From an uncultured Sphingopyxis sp. (GTDB lineage: Bacteria; Pseudomonadota; Alphaproteobacteria; Sphingomonadales; Sphingomonadaceae), in NCBI GenBank assembly GCA_937957805.1, contig CALFXW010000239.1, forward strand, positions 1 through 36,075: DNA of 36,075 bases, given 5' to 3'. Below are positions 15,949 to 24,415 of this stretch, in pieces. The translations under genes and the position numbers were made by a program. The stretch's first letter is position 1. Every line of letters starts with the position of its first letter. The notes beneath the pieces are model-generated. The model had not been told where the DNA came from. It worked only from the letters and a program-made list of their open reading frames with translations, and made no database searches.

Positions 15949-16644
15949 ATGTTGTCCGACCGGGCATTTTTTGCAGCCAGCCTGACCGCGATTGTCGCGG
16001 GCGGCCTTGTTGCAAGCCCGGCGATCAGCGCGGGTGCACTCGACATGACCCGCGCCGACGCGCTGTCGGCCTTGGTCGGGCGCTTTACCCCGGCGACCGG
16101 CGACCCCATTTTGCTGGCGCGCTATGCCCAATTGTCGGACGAAGCGCGCGCCAATTTCCGCTTTACCCCTGCGCTGCCGCGCACCGAAAATCGTGCGGTA
16201 ACCTTGGTTGTGCGCGCCCGGCCGAGCGGGATTACCACCAATTCGACCGCCGGCGAAGAAGCGATCCTGCCGGTCAAGATTACGCCGGTTACCTATCGTC
16301 TGGGTTCGGCGGTTGGCTATACCGCCTTTGCCGCGACCCCGGCAGAGGTGAATATCGCCGCGCTGCCACAGGCGCGCCGCCCCGGCGAAATCGTCGACCG
16401 CACGCCGTCACGCTTTGGTGCGGACATGCGGCTCGATTCGCGTTCGCTGCCCGGCACACCGGCGCGCTCGCTCGACCCAGATCGCGCTTATTCGGTGGAT
16501 GTGACCGGCAGCTATCGCCTGTCGCGCCATGTTGATGTGACCGCGGGTGTCCGCCTGCAACGCGAAAATGACCGCCTCGCCCCGCTGACTGATCAGCAAC
16601 GCGACAGCCAGGCGGTATATGTCGGAACCCAGTTCCGCTTCTGA
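15949..16644 (+). CDS. Hypothetical secreted protein, possible outer-membrane strand protein
   Basis: 231 residues, not recognised. A signal peptide (about 1-28, cut near AISA-GA) leads to a mature part rich in short beta-type stretches. Near the end come YSVDVTGSYRLSRHVDVTAG and VRLQRENDRLAPL, and the protein stops at AVYVGTQFRF. Alternating hydrophobic/polar strands and a final aromatic F are the mark of C-terminal outer-membrane barrel strands. The length suits only a small barrel or a pair of strands, so a periplasmic protein is also possible. It stands alone between divergent and convergent neighbours. GGTGGAG lies 12 bases before ATG 15949. Confidence 0.6.
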   Translation: MLSDRAFFAASLTAIVAGGLVASPAISAGALDMTRADALSALVGRFTPATGDPILLARYAQLSDEARANFRFTPALPRTENRAVTLVVRARPSGITTNSTAGEEAILPVKITPVTYRLGSAVGYTAFAATPAEVNIAALPQARRPGEIVDRTPSRFGADMRLDSRSLPGTPARSLDPDRAYSVDVTGSYRLSRHVDVTAGVRLQRENDRLAPLTDQQRDSQAVYVGTQFRF

Positions 16645-16646
16645 AA

Positions 16647-17228
16647 TCAGCCGCGCAACCACGCACCAATCGCTGCCCACCCCTTTGCGCCGTGGCGGCG
16701 CAGGGTGCGGAAACGCGTGGCGTCCATACCGCCGAGCGCGATGGCGACCATCCCCGCCTTTCTTGCGGCCTGCGCCAGTTGTTTGAACCTGCCAAGGCCC
16801 ATGCCCGCTGCACCCACATGTGATGCGCTGGCAAAAATGGGTGAAATCAGGACATGGTGCGCGCCGGCGCGGCGGGCGGCGGCAAGGTCATAGGGGTTAT
16901 GCACGGGAAAACTAAGCGGTTTTGCCCGCCCGCGTAGCCTGCCGCCGCTGGCATGGACGCCATCAAAGCCGAGCGGCGTGTGGTTGCTGTGGAGCAGCAT
17001 ATGCCGCCGCGCGCGGGCAATGGCGCGTAACTGGCGCAAGGTCGCGGGCGTAAGTTGCGCCGCCGTCATCGCCTTGGGGCGCACAATGATTGCACCCTTG
17101 GGCGGCAGGTTTTGCGCTGCGGCCAATAAATCATCCCCCAGCCGCGCATCAACCATCAACCAGTGACGTGCTGGACGGTTGGCGGGCGCGGGTTTCGACC
17201 GGCGTTTTGGGGGGTGGCGGGGCAGCAT
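16647..17228 (-). CDS. ThiE/TenI-like thiamine phosphate synthase family protein
   Basis: 193 residues. The TMP-synthase barrel is recognisable from the GVHASGG segment (equivalent of GVHLGQ), VHNPYDLAAARRAGAHHVLI (the S-H-s region), SPIFASASHVG and VAIALGGM with a terminal AIGAWL. ThiE joins the thiazole and pyrimidine halves of thiamine; TenI-like relatives lack that activity or act as aromatases. Several ThiE positions are altered: the first strand reads LMVDAR rather than VTD/NDR, and QxD after GVH is absent. A TenI-like or other role is therefore as likely. It diverges from the YggS gene with only 23 bp between starts. Confidence 0.75.
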   Translation of the reverse strand: MLPRHPPKRRSKPAPANRPARHWLMVDARLGDDLLAAAQNLPPKGAIIVRPKAMTAAQLTPATLRQLRAIARARRHMLLHSNHTPLGFDGVHASGGRLRGRAKPLSFPVHNPYDLAAARRAGAHHVLISPIFASASHVGAAGMGLGRFKQLAQAARKAGMVAIALGGMDATRFRTLRRHGAKGWAAIGAWLRG

Positions 17229-17251
17229 CGCGCCCCGTATAGCGCGGCATT

Positions 17252-17944
17252 ATGGAGCATAAAGCAATAGAGGATGTCGTATTGACCGCGCGTCAGCGGC
17301 TCGATGCTGTCGATGCGGCGGTGGCGCGCGGGTTGGCTGATGCGCGCCGCGCGGCGGATGCGGTGACATGCATCGCCATTTCCAAGACGCATGATGCCGC
17401 ACAAATTGCGCCATTGTTGGCGGCGGGGCAGCGGCATTTCGGCGAAAGTCGCGTTGCCGAAGCCGCGGCAAAATGGCCCGCGCTGCGCGGTGCATATCCC
17501 GACGTCACGCTGCACATGGTTGGGCAATTGCAATCGAACAAGGCGGCAGTGGCGGTGGCGCTGTTCGATGTCATCCATTCGCTCGACCGGCCCAGCCTGC
17601 TCGACGCGCTGGCAAGGGCGATGGATGCCAGCGGCAGGCGCATCCCCTGTTTCATCCAGCTTAATCTGGAGGGGGCGGCGCAAAAGGGTGGCTGTGCGCC
17701 CGCTGATATTGGTGAGCTGTTGGCGGCGGCGCGCGCGGCCAATGTACCGGTCATCGGGCTGATGTGCGTTGCGCCATTGGGGCTGGAGCCCGCGCCATGG
17801 TTTGCGCTGACCGCTAAACTGGCTGATGATCATGGGCTGACCGGCTTGTCGATGGGGATGAGCGGCGATTTCCCGACCGCCGTGCGGGTCGGTGCGACGC
17901 ATATCCGCGTTGGCAGTGCGTTATTTGGCGACCGCGCGCCCTGA
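17252..17944 (+). CDS. YggS/PROSC family PLP homeostasis protein
   Basis: 230 residues of the alanine racemase-like barrel fold. The PLP lysine is K45 in IAISKTHDAAQI. Family motifs follow: FGESRVAEA, then LHMVGQLQSNK, LDRPSLLDALA, MCVAPLG, LSMGMSGDFPTAVRVGATHI and a final RVGSALFG. YggS binds pyridoxal phosphate and keeps free PLP and amino-acid pools balanced; it has no known catalytic reaction. The start is ATG 17252, 23 bp from the divergent ThiE-like gene, so both share a very compact promoter region. A repeat block follows. Confidence 0.92.
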   Translation: MEHKAIEDVVLTARQRLDAVDAAVARGLADARRAADAVTCIAISKTHDAAQIAPLLAAGQRHFGESRVAEAAAKWPALRGAYPDVTLHMVGQLQSNKAAVAVALFDVIHSLDRPSLLDALARAMDASGRRIPCFIQLNLEGAAQKGGCAPADIGELLAAARAANVPVIGLMCVAPLGLEPAPWFALTAKLADDHGLTGLSMGMSGDFPTAVRVGATHIRVGSALFGDRAP

Positions 17945-17953
17945 ATCCTGTGG

Positions 17954-18087
17954 TGCTGCGAAAGCAGGAGGTGTTCTTATCTGTGCTCCTGCGGATGCAG
18001 GAGGAGTCTTATCTGTGCTCCTGCGGATGCAGGAGCCTAGGCGCGACAGAAAAGCGCGCCTGCACTGGGCCCCTGCTTTCGCAGGGG
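17954..18087 (-). repeat. Three-hairpin intergenic repeat, copy 2 (inverted)
   Basis: Read on the minus strand, this matches 4,704-4,817. The CCCCTGCGAAAGCAGGGG hairpin (18070-18087) is followed by the same GGCGCGCTTT..CTGTCG..CCTAGG spacer and by two CTCCTGC-ATCC-GCAGGAGCACAGATAAGA modules. The inner loop is ATCC here and TTCC in copy 1. A further half-hairpin (TGCTGCGAAAGCAGGAGG, 17954-17971) suggests a truncated third module. Confidence 0.85.
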
Positions 18088-18126
18088 TGCTCGCTCTTGG
18101 CGACTTGGCGCGAAACAGCTTCGCCC

Positions 18127-18229
18127 GTGTCTCGACTTCGCCCGTGTCTCGACTTCGCTCGTGTCTCGACTTCGCTCGACACGAACGGATAAAACCATCG
18201 TCATGCTGAATTTATTTCAGCATCCATGG
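18127..18229 (+). repeat. Composite intergenic repeat, copy C (three 17-bp units plus core)
   Basis: Tandem units at 18127-18143, 18144-18160 and 18161-18177 (GTGTCTCGACTTCGCTC type) run into GACACGAAC. The 31-bp core (18199-18229) follows, with perfect arms ATGCTGAA and TTCAGCAT. It sits immediately after the three-hairpin repeat in the convergent gap between YggS and the TonB receptor, so two unrelated repeat families abut here. Confidence 0.87.
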
Positions 18230-18265
18230 CCTGACATCGCCTCTGAGTCATATTTCACGCGGAGA

Positions 18266-18294
18266 TTGCCCCCTCCCCACAAGGGGGAGGGCAA
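18266..18294. repeat. C-rich palindrome
   Basis: TTGCCCCCTCCCC-ACAA-GGGGGAGGGCAA, an approximately 12-bp stem with a 4-base loop. It belongs to the same loose family as 4,826-4,859 and 30,733-30,756. No T tract follows, so its use as a terminator is unproven. Confidence 0.55.
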
Positions 18295-18338
18295 TATGCC
18301 CCGCCTTTTCTACGCAACGTGCCTTTGTGAAAGCCCAC

Positions 18339-18370
18339 AAAAAAGGGGGCGGCAATTGCTGCCACCCCCC
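18339..18370 (-). terminator. Rho-independent terminator of the TonB receptor gene
   Basis: On the minus strand, a 10-bp stem (GGGGGTGGCA / TGCCGCCCCC, with one U-G wobble that pairs only on this strand) is followed by six T residues. It lies 22-53 bp past the receptor stop codon. The wobble orientation and T tract both favour minus-strand use. Confidence 0.8.
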
Positions 18371-18391
18371 GTTTTCATTGCGTAGATAGGT

Positions 18392-21139
18392 TTAGAAACG
18401 ACCGCGCAGCGTAATGCCATAGGTGCGCGGTTCGGCGAGGAACATAGAGAATATCTGCCGCCCGCCGGGGTAATTGGTCGCGTCGGTGAAGGCCGCGCTC
18501 GCCCCGCCCTCTTGGAAGGGGGAGTTGAACGCCACCTGCGCATAGTCGACGTTGAACAGATTTTGTGCCCAAAGTTCAACCGCCCAACGGTCCTGATCGC
18601 CGCGAATGCCGATGCGCGCATTGACGATGGCATAACCATCCTGTTCCTTTTGCGGGAACAGGTCGCTGCCGGTGTTATAATCGCTGGTCATACGCGTATC
18701 GACATAGAAAAGGCCGGTCATCCCGCTGTCGCCAATCGGCGGGGTCCAGGTAATCGACCCCGTGGTGACGAGTTGCGGCGCGTTGGAAAGATTATCGCCC
18801 GGCAGATAACGCAGCGCCGGGTCGAGCGGGGCACCCGAACGATTGCCGACAATATCGTCGTTAAAGTGGGTGTTGGCATAGGTAACCCCCGCTGCGACGC
18901 GGAAATTGCGCACCGGCACCAAGGCTGCTTCCAATTCGACGCCCTGCGCGCGCACGCCCCAAGTGACGTCACCGGGTGCGCATGCACCGGTTGCGCCGCT
19001 CAGATCACGATCCGCGCCCGGCCCGCCGGTCAGCCCTGCACCGCCGCAACCGTTGATCGTCTGGACGAGGAAGACGGTGCCATTAAAAGTGTTGAGCTGG
19101 AAGTTGGAAAAATCCTGCCGGAACGCAGCGACCGACAGGCTGAATTCGCGGGTCGAATATTTCGCACCAATTTCATAGGCATCGACCGTTTCGCTGTCGA
19201 ATTGCAGATTGCCGACAAGCGATTGTGCGCCACCCGGCGTCGCGGCAAAGGGCAGAATCGGCGATTTTAGCGCCGACCGGTCGAGGTTGAACCCACCTGC
19301 CTTATAGCCATGCGAATAGCTGGTATAGAGCATCAGATCATCGGTCGGACGCCACGACAGGATGGCGGTGCCGGTGAACTCATCCTCCCCGCGCGAATCG
19401 CCGATGGAGACATTGTTGAGCTCTGCGGTGCTATTGCCTTGGCACGACAGGCCGATGATGCCGCCTGCCACCGCCGCCAGCGCGGGGTTGGAAAGGAAGG
19501 GCACCAGCGCCGCCTGATTGGCGGTACAGGCACTATTGTCATTGCCAAAGGTGGCGTTCAACCGCTTGCGTTCATTGGTGTAACGCAGGCCCAATGTGAC
19601 ATCCAAGCTGTCGGTCAGGTGGACGATATTATGCGTGAAGAGCGCATAGTTGCGACTGTTCTGCCGATAGCGGTCGAGCGTCGTGCCGACGTTCGACATG
19701 CCATCCAAACGCAGCAAGGACGCGAGCAGGGTCGGGCCTGCCGCGCCGAACGCGCCTGAAAATACCGCTTGGCTGGCGACGCAACCCGCGCTGCCCGGCG
19801 AATATAGCCCGGCAAGCCCGCCGCCCGAAATCAGGCGACAGCTGGCAAAGCGGCCATATTGGCTGCCGAAACGCAGATTGTCGGTCAACGTCAGTTTCTC
19901 ATTGGCGTAATAGCCGCCGATCAACCAGTCGAGGTGCCCGTCAAAGGCTTCACCCTGCAGGCGGATTTCCTGACTAAAGGTGCGGAATTGCCGGAACGCA
20001 TCATCATTTTCGCCGCGATAGAGGATGTCGACCGTGCTGTAATCCGTGTCCGACGCCTGGCTTGAGCGATAGTCGCGATAGCCAGTGATGGAGGTGAGGC
20101 GCGCGCCACCCAAGTCCCAATTGACTTCGAGCGAAACGCCGCCGTCATTGGTTTCCCCGTCATAGCTGCGCCCCGGGCTGACTGACAAAGTGCGGTCATA
20201 ACCATTGTTGAACGCCGCCAGCGGCTGACCCAGATCGCGCAGGACATTGATAATATTATTCTGCGCCGGGTTGTTGATCGGCGATGCCGGGCTGTTCAGA
20301 TTGCCGACAAAGGGGTTGGTCATCTGATCCACATAGACCGCGCCGCAGCATGCCTCCGTCCGGCGGCTATAATCGCCAATCAGGCGCAGGCTAAGCGAAT
20401 CGCTGGGTTCCCACAATAATTGGCCGCGCACAAAGAAACGGTCGCGGTTGTTGACGTCGGTGTTGTTGGTCGGGTCATAATAAAAACCGTCGCGGCGCGA
20501 ATAGACCGCGTCAATCCGGGCAGCCAGCGTTTCCGATATCGGGCCGGTGAGGCCGATGGCAGCCCGCAGCGCATCATAATTGCCATAGGAAATTTCGCCA
20601 TTGCCGCCAAAGGTAAAGCTGGGCTTGCGCGAATAGACGGAGATAAGGCCAGCCGAACTGTTGCGCCCGCCAAGCGTCCCCTGCGGCCCGCGCAACACTT
20701 CGATCCGGTCGATTTCACCCAGATCATTGAGGCCGATGCCCGAACGCGAACGATAAACGCCGTCGATGAACACCGAGACGGAGGATTCCAGCCCCGGATT
20801 GTCGCCAACCGTGCCGACGCCGCGAATACGCGCCGAACCATTGGCTTCGGTGCCGGTGGAGGAAACGAGCAAAGAGGGGGCGATCTGGTTCAGCTGGCGA
20901 ATGTCATTGGCACCGCTGTTGGCCAATGCTTCGGACGTTACCGCCGACACGGCGACGGGGACATCGCTCAACGCCTGTGCACGGCCCTGTGCGACAACGA
21001 CGATGTCGCCGTCATCCGCCGCTTCGCTGGCGCCATCTTGCGGCTGGGCGTCCTGTGCAAAGGCGGGGGTTGCCAACGCAAGGCTGCTGGCCGAAAATAA
21101 AAGTGCGCCGAACAGCGCTTTTGTGGGGGAGTATGCCAT
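18392..21139 (-). CDS. TonB-dependent outer-membrane receptor
   Basis: 915 residues from ATG 21139, which has GGAGAG just upstream; an in-frame ATG at 21169 lies ahead of that site and is not preferred. The signal peptide runs to about residue 29 (LALATPAFAQ). The plug domain shows VPVAVSAVTSEALANSGA, a GSARIRGVGT region and the FIDGVYRSRSGIGLNDLGEI / VLRGPQGTLGGRNSSAG pattern common in sphingomonad receptors. The remainder is a 22-strand barrel ending YGITLRGRF with the terminal aromatic. The ligand cannot be inferred: there is no adjacent sigma/anti-sigma pair, transporter or catabolic gene. It is monocistronic, with its own terminator. Confidence 0.92.
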   Translation of the reverse strand: MAYSPTKALFGALLFSASSLALATPAFAQDAQPQDGASEAADDGDIVVVAQGRAQALSDVPVAVSAVTSEALANSGANDIRQLNQIAPSLLVSSTGTEANGSARIRGVGTVGDNPGLESSVSVFIDGVYRSRSGIGLNDLGEIDRIEVLRGPQGTLGGRNSSAGLISVYSRKPSFTFGGNGEISYGNYDALRAAIGLTGPISETLAARIDAVYSRRDGFYYDPTNNTDVNNRDRFFVRGQLLWEPSDSLSLRLIGDYSRRTEACCGAVYVDQMTNPFVGNLNSPASPINNPAQNNIINVLRDLGQPLAAFNNGYDRTLSVSPGRSYDGETNDGGVSLEVNWDLGGARLTSITGYRDYRSSQASDTDYSTVDILYRGENDDAFRQFRTFSQEIRLQGEAFDGHLDWLIGGYYANEKLTLTDNLRFGSQYGRFASCRLISGGGLAGLYSPGSAGCVASQAVFSGAFGAAGPTLLASLLRLDGMSNVGTTLDRYRQNSRNYALFTHNIVHLTDSLDVTLGLRYTNERKRLNATFGNDNSACTANQAALVPFLSNPALAAVAGGIIGLSCQGNSTAELNNVSIGDSRGEDEFTGTAILSWRPTDDLMLYTSYSHGYKAGGFNLDRSALKSPILPFAATPGGAQSLVGNLQFDSETVDAYEIGAKYSTREFSLSVAAFRQDFSNFQLNTFNGTVFLVQTINGCGGAGLTGGPGADRDLSGATGACAPGDVTWGVRAQGVELEAALVPVRNFRVAAGVTYANTHFNDDIVGNRSGAPLDPALRYLPGDNLSNAPQLVTTGSITWTPPIGDSGMTGLFYVDTRMTSDYNTGSDLFPQKEQDGYAIVNARIGIRGDQDRWAVELWAQNLFNVDYAQVAFNSPFQEGGASAAFTDATNYPGGRQIFSMFLAEPRTYGITLRGRF

Positions 21140-21252
21140 ATTTCTCTCCATCATATCCGGCTCGCTCACCTTGTATGAAGATACCGGATTTCAGAAACAT
21201 AGGGTTTAGGGGGGGCAAGGGGCCAAAGCAAGCCTGATAGGCCAATCGGCGA

Positions 21253-21975
21253 TTATTTGGCCAAAACTGCGGCATTTCTGCCATAGTGGCGTGCGCGCGG
21301 CACCTGGGGATGTATCGCAAAGCGATGCATGCTGTTACCCGCACAAATCAGCGCTTCGCGCGGCCCCAAATGGTCAAATGGCGCGCTTGCTGCATCCAGC
21401 CCGCCGGTCAGCGTACCAAAAGCAGGAAGGATGATCCGCTGCCCCGCCAACAGGAAACAGGGACGGCTCAGCATCTGCCCGCGCTGGCGCAGGCGGTATT
21501 TGGGGTGATAATGGCCTGAAATCTCCCCATGGCCGGGGGCGGGCGGTGCCTGCCCCGCAATATGCACCAGCTTCAGCCCTGCCACATCCATTTCATCATA
21601 TAATTCACCGGGCAGATAATCGCCAATTTGGGCGTCGGCGTCATGGTTGCCCTCCACCCAATATATTTGCGCGCGCTTGGCCAATCGTATCAGCGCATCG
21701 CGCGCCGCATGACCGAGACGCTCTGGCCCCGCAGCGTCATGGAAACTATCACCCAGCGCATATATTTTGCGCGCGTCCCAATGGGCAGCCAGCGCGGTCA
21801 GCCGTTCAATTGTGTCAACCGTATCATAGGGCGGCAGCATCTGCCCGGTGCGTGCCAGCGCGCTCGCCTTTTCAAGATGCAGATCGGCGATAATCAGCGC
21901 CTGCTCGGCCGGCCACCACAGCGCGCGTTCGGCCAGCGGATGCAAAATCTGTCCGGCAATCGATATTTCGGCCAT
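21253..21975 (-). CDS. pdeM: Ligase-associated DNA damage response endonuclease PdeM
   Basis: 240 residues with the calcineurin-like phosphoesterase motifs in order: IADLHLEK, then YALGDSFHD, WVEGNHDAD and GHGEISGHYHPKY. The spacing and the ...LTGGLDA...CAGN ending match PdeM, the phosphoesterase of the ligase-associated DNA repair module (DNA ligase, exonuclease, Lhr-like helicase, PdeM). The helicase lies on the same strand, but two other genes (aspartyl protease and dipeptidase) intervene at 22,000-24,384. The partner ligase and exonuclease are not in this window. The start is 24 bp after the aspartyl protease stop. Confidence 0.9.
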   Translation of the reverse strand: MAEISIAGQILHPLAERALWWPAEQALIIADLHLEKASALARTGQMLPPYDTVDTIERLTALAAHWDARKIYALGDSFHDAAGPERLGHAARDALIRLAKRAQIYWVEGNHDADAQIGDYLPGELYDEMDVAGLKLVHIAGQAPPAPGHGEISGHYHPKYRLRQRGQMLSRPCFLLAGQRIILPAFGTLTGGLDAASAPFDHLGPREALICAGNSMHRFAIHPQVPRARHYGRNAAVLAK

Positions 21976-21999
21976 GCGCGCGCGCTTTTTCCCTGCCGA

Positions 22000-23052
22000 T
22001 TAACGCGCCGCGATGGTCAGGACGCGCGGCATTTCCCGTGCTGCATAGCGTTGTGCATTGTCGCGGCGTGCCCCGTCGGGCAGGTCAAAGGTGACGCGCC
22101 TGTTGGCAAAATCCACCGCTATCCGGTCAAACAGGCGCAGCGCATCCATGCCGAGCAGTAGCGCGGGGCGGCGGCCCAAACCCAGTTCGGTAAAGGCGGG
22201 CGAATCGGCATAGGCAACGGGCAGCGCGGTAAAATCCACCCCGCCGACGCTGATCCGTTCAATCTGGCTGCGCTGCACCGCCAATGTGCCGCCGGTAACG
22301 GTGCGCAATTCACCCGGTGTCAGCCCGTTGGGGTGCCGCTGCGTGCGCTGAACCAGCCGTTGCAGCGCCAGATTGCCGACGCTCGCCTGTCCGCCGGTAT
22401 CGACGATAATATCCACCCGATGCCCGTCGATGCTGGCGTTGGACAATATCATCCGTCCGCCGCGCGACCGCGCGATGACGGTGATGGCATCATCATCAAA
22501 GCTTTCTTCGCGTCGTTGTTGCCGCCGCGCCTCGGATGGGCGGATGTCGATGCGCTGGGCGACAAAATCAATCACCACCTTGTGCCCCTGCAGGCTGTCG
22601 ATGCCGATCAGCCCCGGCGCGCCGATGTTAAATTGCGAAAAGGTCGGCACATCCCCGGTTTCGAGCGTCAGATGTTCCAACCCCAAATCACCCGGCGCGA
22701 CGAGGTTGGTTTCCACCGCCTCTGCCATGCCGACAACCCGCGCCCGCCCGACGACCGGCAGGTTTAACTGCTGCGCCACTTCGCGCGACAGGACGGTGCG
22801 TTCCGCGCCGGTATCGACAATGAAGGGAAAGGGGCCAGCGCCATTGATCCGCACCGGCAGCATCAAGCGGGCCGACTGGTCAACGGTCATCGGGGTTACC
22901 AACCCGGCATCGGGCAGGCTGGTTGGCAGCGACACCGCGACCTGACCGCTGTTGCTGGCGGGCGGTGGCGGGTTGGCGGGGGCATTTTGCGCGGCAAGCG
23001 CGCTCCCCACCATCAGCGCACCAGCGGCGGCAGCGTATAAAAAATGGCGCAT
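22000..23052 (-). CDS. Exported retropepsin-like aspartyl protease, two-domain
   Basis: 350 residues from ATG 23052, which follows GAGAGGG; an upstream ATG at 23109 adds residues with no signal character. A signal peptide (1 to about 21) and a Pro/Asn-rich linker lead to two retropepsin halves in one chain. The first has FIVDTGAERTVLS (D80) and the second IIVDTGGQASVGNLAL (D218). The first resembles the aspartyl-protease/clan AA motif best; the second DTG is followed by G rather than A/S. Proteins of this layout in alphaproteobacteria are periplasmic and of unknown substrate. It sits between the dipeptidase gene and pdeM. Confidence 0.82.
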   Translation of the reverse strand: MRHFLYAAAAGALMVGSALAAQNAPANPPPPASNSGQVAVSLPTSLPDAGLVTPMTVDQSARLMLPVRINGAGPFPFIVDTGAERTVLSREVAQQLNLPVVGRARVVGMAEAVETNLVAPGDLGLEHLTLETGDVPTFSQFNIGAPGLIGIDSLQGHKVVIDFVAQRIDIRPSEARRQQRREESFDDDAITVIARSRGGRMILSNASIDGHRVDIIVDTGGQASVGNLALQRLVQRTQRHPNGLTPGELRTVTGGTLAVQRSQIERISVGGVDFTALPVAYADSPAFTELGLGRRPALLLGMDALRLFDRIAVDFANRRVTFDLPDGARRDNAQRYAAREMPRVLTIAAR

Positions 23053-23148
23053 GACCCTCTCTCCCGACATGCAGCCACCCGTGCTATTGCAAGGGGGCGA
23101 TTGGAGCAAAGGCTATGCCCTAATTTTTGATACGGCAAGCATTGGCAT

Positions 23149-24384
23149 TTACCGTTGCTGTATCAACCTGTTACGGACAATTTGCGCCGCATTGAGCAGG
23201 CGCAGCACATTGCCGCCCCAAATTTGCGCCACCTGTTCCTCGTTCAAACCATGCGCCAACAGCGCGGCTGTTATGCGCGGGGCGACGCGAATATCCTCAA
23301 AACCGCGCATGCCCGCCCCGCCGTCCCAATCCGCGCCAATGCCGCAATGGTCCGCGCCGACGACAGTGATGCAATGGAACAGCGCGCGCATGAACAGGTC
23401 AAAATCCCCCTCATTCACTCGTTCGCTTTGGTCGAGCGTGCGCCACGCGCTGCCCAGCGCGCGCACTTCGGCATTATTGAGCGCACCGATATTATCGAAA
23501 CGATCATAAAGCGGGCTGCGCGCGCTGCTGATGTTGAGGCGCGACAGAAAGACGCTGTTGACCTGAATCACCCCGCCCTTGGCGGCGATGGCGCGCGCCT
23601 GATCATCGCTGATGTTGCGCGGGTGGTCGAAAATCGCCTTGAAGCCGCTGTGCGACAAGATGATGGGCGCCGCCGAAAGGTCGAGCATCTGGGTGAGCGC
23701 GGCATCGCTTGCATGGCTGGCGTCGATGACCATCCCCAGCCGGTTCATTTCGGCCACCCATGCGCGGCCAAGTGGGGAGAGGCCGCCCCAGCGCGCAGTC
23801 CCGCCGCTCGCCGAATCGCCGAACTGGTTGCCGCCATTATGCACTGGCCCCGCCATCAACACGCCGCGCCGCCGCCAATCGGCAAGGCCCGCCACGCTTT
23901 CACCCAGCGGATAGCTGTTTTCGACCGAAATCAGCGCGAAATGGCCGCCACGATGGGCGACCCGTGCCGCCTCCCCCGCGCTGGTGACGCGGGTGATGGT
24001 ATCGCGGTGGGCGTTGAGCGTCGCCTCTATCGCGGCGAGCCGATGTTCGGCAGCGCTTGCCGCATGGGCAAAGCCATCAGCGGTCAGCGGCCCTTGCGAT
24101 GTATAAAGGACGAAAAATCCGCCATCCAGACCCGCCTCGGTCATGCGCGGCAGGTCGACCTGGCTCATATCGCTGTAAAAATCATGCGCTGCGCCAAAAT
24201 CCCAATCGCGCCGTTCAAAATGCACCGGCGTGTCGAGATGCGTGTCGAGCGTCAAAATCCGCGCATGGATGGTCGCGGGGTCAGCCGGGGCGGGGGCGGG
24301 GGCGGGGGTGCCCATCGGCGAACAGGCGCTGAGCGCAGCAATGGCGCCTATCGCGGGCAGCAAGGATAAAAAACGCGCACACAT
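23149..24384 (-). CDS. Membrane dipeptidase (renal dipeptidase, M19 family), lipoprotein
   Basis: 411 residues from ATG 24384, preceded by GGGGAG at a good distance; the longer frame from 24,447 would overlap lhr and was rejected. The signal peptide carries a lipobox, ALSAC (C21). The M19 zinc signature is TLDTHLDTP (H49, D51), and later come the HNGGNQF segment, DASHASDAAL, LSHSGFKA and the GADHCGIGADWDG region. M19 enzymes hydrolyse dipeptides, including D-amino-acid and beta-lactam-like substrates, by a dinuclear zinc centre. It is probably in the periplasm. It begins 31 bp after the lhr stop. Confidence 0.92.
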   Translation of the reverse strand: MCARFLSLLPAIGAIAALSACSPMGTPAPAPAPADPATIHARILTLDTHLDTPVHFERRDWDFGAAHDFYSDMSQVDLPRMTEAGLDGGFFVLYTSQGPLTADGFAHAASAAEHRLAAIEATLNAHRDTITRVTSAGEAARVAHRGGHFALISVENSYPLGESVAGLADWRRRGVLMAGPVHNGGNQFGDSASGGTARWGGLSPLGRAWVAEMNRLGMVIDASHASDAALTQMLDLSAAPIILSHSGFKAIFDHPRNISDDQARAIAAKGGVIQVNSVFLSRLNISSARSPLYDRFDNIGALNNAEVRALGSAWRTLDQSERVNEGDFDLFMRALFHCITVVGADHCGIGADWDGGAGMRGFEDIRVAPRITAALLAHGLNEEQVAQIWGGNVLRLLNAAQIVRNRLIQQR

Positions 24385-24415
24385 CAATATATTCTCCCCC
24401 ACATTGCCTGCCAAG

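Noticed and set aside
23155..24369. 404-codon plus-strand open frame opposite the M19 dipeptidase
   Set aside because: The minus frame has all zinc-enzyme motifs and a lipoprotein signal; the plus frame resembles no protein.
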